Assembly (NCBI GenBank): GCA_037179335.1
Contig: JAKZHN010000035.1
Span: forward strand, 186,001-250,000
Direction: 5' to 3'
DNA from: Cyclaneusma minus
Lineage: Eukaryota > Ascomycota > Leotiomycetes > Marthamycetales > Marthamycetaceae
DNA: 64,000 bases
Shown one piece after another: positions 34,854 through 45,400 of the stretch (position 1 is its first letter; every line of letters begins with the position of its first letter). The notes under the pieces are model-generated. The model ran no database searches. It saw nothing but the letters and a program-made list of their open reading frames with translations, and was not told the origin of the DNA. A program made the position numbers and the translations under genes.

Positions 34854-36642
34854 CTACCGCCCTCTTGCAGGCGTGCTGCTCGGCCCCGCGCCCGAAGCCG
34901 ACCCTACTCCCCCATCTTTCACACCACCCATAGGCGCAGGCGGTAGGATCCTCGACAGCGCCCTGAACACTTCCTGCACAGGCAAATCCCTCGTCCCCAC
35001 ACTCTCCTTCTCTTTCTTTTCCCTGTCCTGATCCCTGACCGCACTCAAAGCCAGCACTTTCCCAGCCACTGTGTCGAGTGTGTTGCGGTACTGTTCTAAC
35101 TTGTGCACACCGTCGGCAAAGGTGTCGATTTTGAATTCGAGCGATTGCGTTAAGGAGGAGAGGCGGGTGGAGAGGAGAGAGGAGGTTTGGGCGCTGCTGT
35201 GAGTGGTGCGCAGGGAGGCAAGGATGGAGGCGTCTTCAGGGTCAAGGAGAGAGGGGTCGATGGACGTGTTGGAGGGGTCGGTGGTTGGTGGTGGGAGGGT
35301 CAAAGGGTCGAATGAGGGGGCGGTGGTTAGGGAGATCCATTGTTGACGTTCGGCTTTGAGCCTGTAAAATCATGTTAGCTTATCTGAATGACCGCTGAGA
35401 ATTGAACAGAACTCGGAATCTGGGGAATACGTACTTCTCTATCCTGGCTTCCAGTTCCTTGATCTTTTCGGCGTTCTGCTCGTTGATGGGATTTGGTTTC
35501 TTGATGACTGGTACGGGCGGCGCAGGAGCTTCTTCTCGACTAAACCAGTCTGACATTTCGGGTCGGTTGGAAAAGTCTTTTAGCAGGCCTTGCATTATTG
35601 CTCGTGCTCCCATTACCGCATTACCATCTTTTAGACCATGCCCTGGCTTGTCTCCTAATGCTCGCTCTCCGCACCAGACCAATAGTTGCTTCATTCGCCG
35701 TGGCTCGAGCAGCCCCTCTTCGATCAACTTGTAGAATTCCGAGGATTCCACTTCTTTATGCGGTGTTGCATTGTAGCCATTGTCGATGAGTGAACTTGCT
35801 CGTCGCCCTCGTAGCCCGACACTACTCCGCCGCGTCTGCTTTTTCCTCATGTCCTTATTGCGATTTATGATGGGAGTGTCGCTGAAGGCTAATGCGATCT
35901 TCGTACCCTCATGGCTTGAGACATCCGAAACTTTCTCTACCGGCGGAGGTGGCGTAGGAGCAGGTATCGCCGCTATTGCCGGTGCAGGTGCTGGCGCAGG
36001 TACCGGTGCTGGTATTGCTGCTGGAGGTGGGCTTCGCGGTTTCGCTCGTGGTTTTGCTCGCGGTGGTGGTCGCGGCTTTTCTTTCGGAATGGCCTGAGAG
36101 ACTCCAACCATTTCTATCCGATCGTCATCATCGTCCTCCACGTCGTATGACGATGACCCATTGACTGCATTTTCGTCATTCCGAGCTTTCTCCAACGATG
36201 ACCGTGTCGTCCTCCGCGTCGCTCTCTTCGGTGCACTACTCGATTCAGTCTCCTTCTTCGGGGTATCAAAGTTCATCTGTCGCCGAGGCTTCTTCCTTGG
36301 CACTTGCGACGAATCCTGCGGCTCAGCTCTGTCTGCATCTTGTGGTTTCCTCTTCGGCGGTGCTGCTTTCGGTGGTTCTGGTACAGGCTCGAGCTCTGGC
36401 TCTGTCTTTTTCCGTTTTGACCCGCGCGTAAACTGGAAGTCGCCATCTTGTTGATCGTACTCTGCTTCACAGTCAGTACACACGGCATATTCATTCCTGC
36501 TCACACCTTTCGAAAGCTGCGGGCCCTCGCTGCTCGGCGTACCTAGTTGCTTTGTGCGTAATCGCGCGCTCTGCCTGCGCTGGGGCTGCTGATTCATGCT
36601 AAGAGATTCCAAGGGGAGTCGAGCTCGTACGAGAGTAGTCAT
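34854..36642 (-). CDS. DSN1: kinetochore MIND complex subunit Dsn1/Mis13, 571 aa
   Basis: Subunit of the Mis12/MIND complex linking inner kinetochore to Ndc80. The conserved core is in the middle: DTPIINRNKDMRKKQ, RRSSVGLRGRRASSLID (the Aurora B/Ipl1-type RRxS site), FYKLIEEGLLEPRRMKQLL and LLKDFSNRPEMSDWFSRE. The N-terminal 270 residues are disordered, with basic patches and a Pro/Ala-rich run (APVPAPAPAPAIAAIPAP). The C-terminal part is coiled-coil. Two exons on the minus strand, 36642-35435 and 35361-34854, phase 2, 572 codons with stop. The ATG sixteen codons in is an alternative start. Confidence 0.9.
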
Positions 36643-38238
36643 TGATCACAATGGTCGTGGGCGCATCGATTTGGCGTGGGAGCTTGGGACTCGCGTTTTG
36701 CAGGTGTGCGGGTCAACGGCGTCGGACTGACGGAGGCGCTGGACAAGTTCGTTGCATTGCAGAGCGAGCGGTGGAATGCGGATAATTGATGGGGCGTCGG
36801 ACAGCAGTTGTCGAGCTGTGTTGTCGTCGTCGTTGAGTTTCTTGGTCGGAGGTAACGCGCTTGTCCAATGTTTACTCGCGTAGCCTCGCCCATCACGTGA
36901 CTTGACTGACAATCGCGACCCACGTCTGTGCTCTTTTTGAGAATGTCACCTTTCTACGAGACTACAGCGCGCCTAAGATCCCTTCGTATCTTGCATCAAA
37001 ACTCCATCCGACGACCCTCTACTGCTGGATTGCTAGTCCTCTGCATATGAGTCTGTCATTGATCCAGAGAAATACTTCTTTCTGCTGATGACTCGCGTCT
37101 TCCTTTCAAGCGACCTTAGATTTTGATTCCTGCAGCGATTCAAAGGCCAAGTCTGAAATTGGTGTATACTCGAGTAACTCTTCCGCTTTCGAGCTCTTTA
37201 TTATTATTCATTACCTTACTTACGCTCCGATGGACTTTGCTTCCCAGGCTCCATCTACCAAGGTGTATGGGCCAGGACGGTGGACCTACCCAGTCATCGA
37301 CGCGGGAGTCGACACGAGGAGAGTTTCAAGCCTGAAATACTACAAGCGGGATCTGAATTGCTTGCTACATGGTGACAATCCCAGTGCGATGTTCGAACGA
37401 GTTCCTCGTCTGCGGCGTTGTTCAGCTTCAACTCTTGAAATCGCTGCAAATTCCCGTCATCAGTGATACTGGCATATTGCGCACTTAGGATGACTTGGCA
37501 TCTCCGCGAAGAGCTTTAGACGAGTGTCTTTGCCGTCGGTGCTATTGCTTCTGGGAGGCTCAGGGTACCTAGAGTCAGCTCTTATACAACGAGTTCAGTT
37601 CCTGTCATGGCTTTTATCTTGGCTCTATTTAGATTCCAGTTCTACCAAGACGCCTGTTCAATCTTCATCCATTCCTCCCATATCTCCTCAGTATAGAGTC
37701 ATCAATTACATCAGCTACGATTTATTCAAGTGGGCAACCGGCAAAATGACATCTAGAGCACTTACCAGGGCTTTGGCGGAGGACGCCTCCAAGACAGCAC
37801 CCGGGAATCTACAAAATGAGGACCACATTGCCTCGGTTACTGCGTGCCGTACGCTAATCACGGCGCATCAGACTCCCATAGAATCGAGGAAGGAAGTCAG
37901 TAGGTGTAGCCTAAGCTTTGGCTCTTTAATAACCTACCTCGAGGTGCTGCCGTCCTCTTTAGGTTTCTCGAGCTTAAAAGTCTTGGGACCGGAAATCGTG
38001 GAAAGTATTGGACAATCAAAAAGTTGGCACCCGCTTTGGCTCCTTATTCGATGCTCCGTGGGTTTGCGGGCTTTTCTTCCGAGTCCCTGTTAATAGTTCG
38101 GGGGAAATGGAGGTTGCGGGATAAGGGCTGTGGAGATGCGAAGCCTCGCTGTCGATACTCGGAAACATTTTCAGCAGCACATGGCCATTCTACTGTATTC
38201 GGACGATTGACTTGAATGTCTGGTAGATTGACTAGGTA
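36643..38238. other. intergenic, no supported gene
   Basis: Open frames at 37230-37466 and 37524-38093 (both plus) are not supported by family text or splice structure. The region just upstream of 36642 is the Dsn1 promoter. Confidence 0.4.
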
Positions 38239-38912
38239 CAGTGGAAGGGAAAAAGTCTGGATACGGTCTACAGTCTCCAAATAATTGTAAATATTCCAAA
38301 TCAGTGTGGGGGAATCTAAAAACTAAGGAACTAAAAAAAATTAATTTAGATAAACTAAATCTAAAAAAAATAGTTTAGTTCCTAGTTAAACTACGTAGTT
38401 TTAGTTTCAGGCATTAATCACGTGCCCCCAGCCAAAAATAATAAATGCCTAATGCAAGCGAAGCTTATATCCACCCCCTAAAAATAGAAGCGCCGCAAAT
38501 AATTCTTTTCTTAAAATAGGCCTATTTTTTATTTATAAAATAATAAGAAAACAAAGTAAAAAGCTTTAAAATTAAAATTTCTAATATATAAATACCAATT
38601 ATCAAAATCCCAATTATATAAAACCCATTTTAACACCCTATTATTAGCCATTTCCTACCCCCCCAAAACTAAAATTTAACTAAAGTTTAACTAAGAATCT
38701 AAAAGGTCCTTAGTTTAGATAAACTAAAAGTTTTAAACTAAAGTTTAGTTTTTGCTATTTAGTTTCCCCCACACTGTTCCAAATAATCAGAAATATTTCC
38801 AACAATTTGAAATGTCCCAAATTATTTGGAATATTCCATTTCCTGATTATTTAGGATATTCGCAATCCAGCGGAGACTGTAGGCCGTATTCAGACTTTTT
38901 TTCCACCCACTG
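38239..38912. mobile_element. family A inverted-repeat element split by a second element
   Basis: TA on both sides (38237-38238 and 38913-38914). Left end CAGTGGAAGGGAAAAAGTCT, right end the complement of CAGTGGGTGGAAAAAAAGTC. Both continue with a match to ATACGG.CTACAGTCTCC. The interior has AATATTCC blocks. A different, AT-rich element of 475 bp (38302-38776) sits inside; without it the copy would be about 199 bp, close to the 207-bp copy at 27958. Confidence 0.88.
38302..38776. mobile_element. AT-rich family B inverted-repeat element nested in family A
   Basis: Ends CAGTGTGGGGGAA(T/A)CTAAA and its complement TTTAGTTTCCCCCACACTG. The interior is strongly AT-rich (TTTAGATAAACTAAA-type runs) with no coding frame. 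Related but shorter material with CAGTGTGTGGGAAACTAAAA occurs at 48476-48803. Confidence 0.85.
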
Positions 38913-39210
38913 TAATCTCGAATCTGACTTGAGAATGGATACCGAGCACTGCTCAAATGACTAGAATGGAAGGGTAGTCAACTGATGAAAATATCCTCGA
39001 CGGGAGCAGAGTCGCACGCCTGATTTGGGGGCCAAAATAGCCACTTTATCAAGTCGACGCTTTTGTAGCCCGTAAGCACGTCGATGAACGAACTAAAAAA
39101 GAATTTTGACTTCCACTGAGGCTCTCCATCACTCCAAAGTGGAATAAAAGCTTGACAACTATTGTGTTATCAGTTGACAGTCTCGCTTTGGTTGTGCTAT
39201 AGCGGAAGTA
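38913..39210. other. spacer between inverted-repeat elements
   Basis: About 300 bp with no recognised feature. Confidence 0.5.
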
Positions 39211-39435
39211 CAGTGGGACGAGAAAAGTCTGAATCCGGCTCATAGTATTCAAAATTCAAATGATTGTAAATATTCCAAAGACCGGGAGTATTCCAAATAA
39301 TCGAGAATATTCCAAGTGGACTGAGAATATCTCAAGTAATCGCGAATGTTCCAAATGAACAAGAGTATTCCAAGTGACTAGGAGCACCATTGCCCACTAA
39401 TCCTAGGCCGTATTCAGACTTTGTTCATGGCACTG
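39211..39435. mobile_element. 225-bp family A inverted-repeat element next to a stop codon
   Basis: TA flanks both ends (39209-39210 and 39436-39437). Left end CAGTGGGACGAGAAAAGTCT; right end carries GGCCGTATTCAGACTTTGTT and CACTG. The interior is a run of GAATATTCCAAGT-like repeats. Its right TA lies one base from the stop codon of the monooxygenase gene. Confidence 0.85.
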
Positions 39436-39438
39436 TAC

Positions 39439-41717
39439 CTATATAAATGCCAGCAGATACTTCTCCGGCTTCTCGACCACGACCCACTCATTCGACCGTT
39501 TTCTCTCTTTCACTACCTCATCCCCAGCATCAGCCTCATCACCTCCATGCTCCGGATACTTCCTAACATGTTCCAAAGCCCAAATAAGCTCATTCCCCAG
39601 CACGGGCGGCACCCTCCCCTCCCCCTTAATCGTCCCCAACCCCGCAATCTCAAACAACTCTTTCAACCATTCCATCGTCTCCCCCGTCTCCCACTCAACA
39701 TCATGAAACGGCTTCCCCAGCCTCCTCCGCTCATCCATTCTTTCATCCTCCCACTTTTTCTGCGCCTCTCGCTCTGGCAGCGCTTTCGAATTCCTGCCAG
39801 CAAAAAGCCTTGCTAGCGCAATAGCTTGATATTCCATACTCCTGAAAGCCAGCACACGCGGACAACCAACAATGGCAAGGGATGCGAAGTCTTGGAAGAA
39901 AGTGTGCAGATAGTTGTTGACGAGTTTGTTGCCTTTGTAGTCCCATAATGGTCGGCCGTTAGCTTTCGTGTTCCAGAATGGATAGGAAGGTTTGTAGCCG
40001 GTACAGTAGATCACCATGTCAATATCGTCGAGGTACGTGTCGTCATCAAAGATGATTCGGCCACTGGAAGTGTATTCTTTGATGACAGGTTTCCAGACGA
40101 TTCCTGCTGGAGGTTTGGGACCGTCCCAGCGGGATTTGCTGCGGATAGAGTTGTATAGGGGATGAGCGGCATGGAAGACGAGTTCATTGGCAATGTCGTG
40201 GCCGGATGCTGAGTTTCCGATTACGAGAAGCTTTTTGCCTGTGTAAATACTCGGTGTGCGGTAGTATTTGGAGTGGATGACTCGGTTGGGGAATTTCTCT
40301 TTGTATTCTGCTAGACCTTTTACGTGTGGGACCTGGAGATATTAGTTTGGTGAGGGTTGGATGAAGGGGGGATGGAGCGCACGTATGGGACGGAATAATG
40401 CCCGTTGCCCAGTATCACGGCATCGAAAAACTCAGACCACCAGATGTCTACGTGACGCTCGGGATCGTGCTTGCGGAGTGTTAATTTCCAACGCTCCGGT
40501 CCACCTACTGCCAACCGGGGAAGCTTGGAAACGTCTTCCACGGTTGTGTTTAGCACCAGCAGGGAGTCGATCTTGTGGATGGAAAAGTAGTTCTCGATGT
40601 ATTGACGTGGAACATAATGAGGCACAAAGGGTCCATAGGGGAATCGAGTGTCGGAAAACGACATCGCAATTTCGGGGACATTTGTGCTGGGCTTCATGAG
40701 TACTGTGAACATCATCAATGTGAGGATATACTTTACGTCAGAGACTTGTAGACTGGGGTTTCTGTGAAACGATCTTGCTGGATAGGGGGCGTGATTCGGG
40801 GAAGGCTAGCTGGGATTTCAACGGGTGGATCTAGATACGTTGGAAGTCCCCCAGGTTGCGGAAGTTTTTGCTGGGGATGAGGATCGGCATCGTAATTCCT
40901 GTGGCTCGTTAGGAAACATGTAGTCATACAGCAGGGAGCAAATTCTGGACACTCTGATAGCCGCCACTTTTTTGGGTCTCCTTAGACAGCGATAACTTGA
41001 ATAGACAGAGATGGCTCGGCATAATTCCGAGCTTCCGATAAGTGGAATGAGCTTCAACAACTTGGACGAGCTCCAAGGATGTTAAACAGTTTCCCACAAG
41101 CTGAATGAGCCTGAGAGACCGCAATGACTTCGATAGATTGAAGAGCATTCAACAAATGGAATGGGATTGACGAGCTGGAGCAGAGTCAACAAGCTCGATC
41201 AGACTCAACGGTTCAAGAGGGAATGGAATTTCGACAAGAATCGACAAGCTTGATGAGCTTCAACAACTCGATTCAGTTTCGTCGTTTCGACAACTCAACT
41301 TACTCCAAGAATTCTACCACTCTCTACGCAACCTCCACCACTTTCACCACTTGGTGTACGTAACTTCCTTCAACTCCAATGATTTTGGTCTCGCAACTTG
41401 CTACTTCCAGGGTGCTACTTCCAAGGGATTATGGATACCTCGATTTTCTCAAACTCCCGATCGAGATACGAGGCTGAAAAGATCTTCGAAACCTACCACG
41501 TCCCACCAGGCGTTGCTCGCCGCTCGAAGACTTGGATTCGATCAAAACAGTTCTCGGCTTTGAAGGCTGCTGCTGTGATGGCTCCTATGACACCAAACAC
41601 ACAGTCGGGTCAGTGAACCTTCTACCTTGACTGGGTCCCATTGCTACTGGAAGCACACCTACCTGATGCTCCAGCACCGATGATAGCTACGGACTTGATC
41701 TGCTTTTCGGTTCCCAT
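39439..41717 (-). CDS. flavin-containing monooxygenase, 500 aa
   Basis: FAD/NADPH monooxygenase of the FMO family, substrate unknown. FAD motif GAGASG at residues 14-19, GGTWNYD and TNVPEIAMSFSD are family text, VILGNGHYSVPYV precedes the NADPH motif GNSASGHD, and VIYCTGYKPSYPF matches the late ATG-type motif. Five exons on the minus strand: 41717-41663, 41584-41497, 40898-40737, 40686-40383 and 40332-39439, totalling 501 codons with stop. Every junction rebuilds conserved sequence (GAGASG|AIT, GGTW|NYDAD, SLT|TNVPE, PY|VPHVKG). Intron 2 is 598 nt, about ten times the local norm, and holds degenerate short repeats. The 3' UTR must start within the adjoining inverted-repeat element. Confidence 0.9.
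40940..41330. repeat. degenerate short repeats inside a 598-nt intron
   Basis: Variants of GAGCTTCAACAACTCGATTC, GTCAACAAGCTCGATCAGAC, GAGCTTCAACAACTTGGACG and GACAAGCTTGATGAG recur at irregular 20-50-bp spacing within intron 2 of the monooxygenase gene. Units are too diverged to fix a period by eye. Confidence 0.5.
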
Positions 41718-42405
41718 GCTTTGTGGTATCTAGGAAACAATTTGAGATTGAAGAAGGAATGAGAAGAAACCATCTGGCACCGTCGGCGGAGATATGTAAA
41801 GCTTCTTGAGAGCATTTTCGGATGACCCGGATTGGAAATGAATTGAGTTTCGCCATATCACATGAGAGTGGTGCAATAAGGTGCTGGAAGGGACAAGTGC
41901 GTGGTATCAGCCTCATAGATTGATGATAGCCGTTGCTCTTCGGAACTCCTGGTCACATTTCTTGTGGGGTTCAGCGGAAATTCTTCGAGATACGAAGCTT
42001 CGGTTGATTGAAGTCTTGCTGCTTCTCCTTGGTTGTAGCCGTCTGAACGATTTGAGACGATTTGGATGTTATATTCGAGACGATGCAGTTACTTCGTACA
42101 TCAACATATGTACTCTTTTCTAAGAGCACGGGCCACACAGAGGGGGAAAATGATCGGCGGGAGCTGTGGGGCAATTGAGGCGGGGTTATCTGATGACTAA
42201 GTGGTGTGGCTGGTGATCAACATCGATAACTAAACGACAGCCGCTTGAGCTTCGAGTCAACAGTCTCTCAAACTCTCGAATTGTTGTCAGTAACCGACGA
42301 AATGTCCCACCAGAGCGCCTGAGGTGTCGCGGCTTCGGCTGCGTCTGACCCTTCTCCCAAGTCTTCAGGATTCTCGAACAGCCACCGGCGATAGCCAACA
42401 ACATC
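41718..42405. other. divergent promoter region of monooxygenase and GCN2
   Basis: A 688-bp spacer. No separate gene or repeat recognised. Confidence 0.5.
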
Positions 42406-45400
42406 ATGGCACCCTCGAGCCCTTGGAAAGCAAAGGCCCAAAAGAAACAAACCGAGATCTCGCAATCCAGCTTTCCCGAGCTGAAGGCTGCTCGAAATGG
42501 CCCGGCTTCGCAGTATGCAGAGGCTCAGGAAGAAGAATTGATTGTCCTGGCCTCAATGTATCCCGACGAATTCGAGGACACTAGAAACGAGGCTGCCGGT
42601 GCCTGGAAGAAGGCTGAACCCTCGTTCAACATTCGCATCAAGTCTTATGATGGCGAGATATCTGTCCTGCTTCAAGGTATGCGGGCTGATGTTGCTGAGC
42701 AGGAATTGACCGCTAACAGACTCTAGTCGTGTTCACCGCCACTTATCCCAAGTCTCTGCCTCTATTGTCCATACGAGACGATGATGACCTTCGCGAAGGG
42801 ACCCGATACAAAGTCAGCAGAGTGATCGAGGAAAAGCCTAAGGAGCTCTTAGTCCAGGAACAGCCTATGATAGATCAGATTGTGGAAGCTATTCGGGAGG
42901 TCCTGGATCAAGCTGCACAAGCTCTCTCTTCAAACCAGGAGCTACCCAGCTTGGAAGAAGAACGAGCGAACCATGAAGCTGAGATGGCGAGACTTGCGCA
43001 AGAGGAGAAGGCTGAAGAAGAGAGAAAGAGACAAGAAGCCAGTGCGGAAGAAGAGAATGCGCTGAGTCGAATGGTGTCCGATGAAGTTCGGAGGCAGAAG
43101 GAGAAGGCTACAGAAGCAAGGAGGAAAGACAAGTCCTCAGGACACCACGCGAAGCTTCCCGACATCAACGGCTCGAGTCCCCAGGAGAGAATTGTTTTTG
43201 AGCAGCCAATCATCCTGACTGGTGTCAGCGGAGATTCTGTTATCTTTCAGGCTGTGACAAGCAAACATCAGGTTCGCCGAGGCCCTGTTTCTCAGCTGTT
43301 CACAGTCAGGCCTGTTCTCCAGCGAGGTGACGATGAAGTTCCCCTTCTAGCACTGAAGCAAGCGGAACTTTCCAGTCCGGCGCAGAATCAAGCACAGTTT
43401 AAGAAAGCTATGCAATCCCTCGAATGGGAATTGGACTCGCTCAAGAAACTCAAACACCGCAACATCTTGGCAGTTCTTGACTACCAGATCACCAAGGATG
43501 CGGAGAACGGTACGACTGGTTTGTGGAATGCCTCTATCCTCTGCGAATTTGCAGAAAAGGGGTCTCTGGAGGAGCTACTCGACTTATCCGGCACTCTAAG
43601 TGTCCAAAAAGCACGTGCATGGACAATTGAGCTGCTTGATGGGTTGCGCTATCTCCATGAGAATGGTATCGTCCACCAGAACTTACATACTGGCAATATC
43701 CTCCTCGTCCGTTCGTCCACAGGTGAAATTACCGCCAAGATAGGAGATGCTGGTTTTGAGCGACGACTGCACGATCTTTCAAGTAAAAAGCGTACCGCAA
43801 ACTCGGTGGCAGTGGGCAAGTCGGCCTATTGGCTACCTCCTGAACTGGCGGGCAATGCTACAGCTCAGCATACCCAGAAAAGTGATGTGTGGGACTTTGG
43901 AGTGGTATTTGCGCAGATGTTGTTCGGCTTGGACGCCTTGCAGAAATACTCTTCGTCGAACATGCTGATGGAATCTCTGAGTCTGTCCGATTCTCTGGAC
44001 GAGTTTCTGAAGAAGTTCTTCAAGACTGATCCCAAACGGCGTCCTCGAGCATTCGAGCTCAGCTCTTGTGAATTCTTAGCCACTGATGCTCCAATTATGG
44101 CGGACGATATGTCTACTTCGAATATGAGGCTCAATTCCCTCAGCTCTACTCCTTTGACACCGGCCAGACTACGACGCGGTTCTTCTTATGCTACTGGGAA
44201 GTATTCTCGGTACAAAGAAGACTTCGTAGAAGAGAGTCGCCTTGGAAAAGGAGGCTTTGGTGAAGTCGTTAAGGCCCGTCGAAAATTGGATGGACAGCTC
44301 TATGCCATCAAGAAAATCACACAGAAGTCCGGTAGATTGACGGAGATTCTCAAAGAGATCCGCCTGCTTTCTCAGCTATCACACCCTTATGTCGTAAGGT
44401 ATTTCACGTCGTGGACTGAATTGGAAGACCCAGACTCATCAGAAACCGAAGACGACACTATCAGTGATATCTCTCCGGGTGATGACGGCTTTTCTGCTGG
44501 TGACGATGGTGACGAAGGGTTCGATGGCACTTCTGGTGGTCTTGATTTCATAAGTTCGAGCAGAATCCCTTTCGAGTTCGGATATGACACCGATGAGAAT
44601 GAGTCGGGAGACAATGAAGACGAAGAGGAGTCGTCAGGCGAAGAAGACGAGGACGAAGAAGAGGAGTCTTCGGATGAGGATGACTCGGATATGAACGGTG
44701 ACTCAAAGGATAACAATCTAGCACTACGGCAAACACGTTCCGACTCCCAAGCTCCTTCAAAGCCTACCAAGACGACTCTCTACATTTCCATGCAGTATTG
44801 CGAGAAGCGCACGCTACGGGATCTTATCAAAAGAGATCTGTACAAGGACAACGAGTCTATCTGGCGTCTGCTTCGACAGATGCTTGAGGGTCTGGCTCAT
44901 ATTCATTTGCTGAACATCGTTCATCGAGATCTCAAACCGGAGAACGTGTTTCTTTCCGCATCTCTCGATGTCCAAATTGGTGACTTTGGTTTAGCCACTG
45001 CCGGCCAATACTCCAATGCGGAAAAGCCTTCGTCGGACACTGGAGCAGGCGAAATGACAGCTTCCGTTGGGACACCGTACTACACCGCCCCCGAGGTGAG
45101 AAGCTCAGTGGTTGGTAGCTATAATAGCAAAGTGGACGTAAGTATTTGGGCTTTTCCTTCTTCTCGTACCTTTTCCGAGAACTTTGGGTATCTTCATCCC
45201 CTCAAGCTGCTTCCAGTTATACCGGATGTTGTTGATTTTCTCTGGGCGTAACAAATTTTATTCGCGATCTCTCTCTCTCTCTCCCTCCCTCTCCCCACGT
45301 CGGACATCCTGAAGTATCCAGTTTGCATGTAATGGACAGAAACATAGCCATCACGCAAAGTTCTGATCGACGAGAAGCTCTAAAGACTAGTTTACAAGCT

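Noticed and set aside
37230..38093. Two plus-strand frames (78 and 189 codons)
   Set aside because: No homology I can name, no splice sites linking them; the second starts without a clear ATG context.
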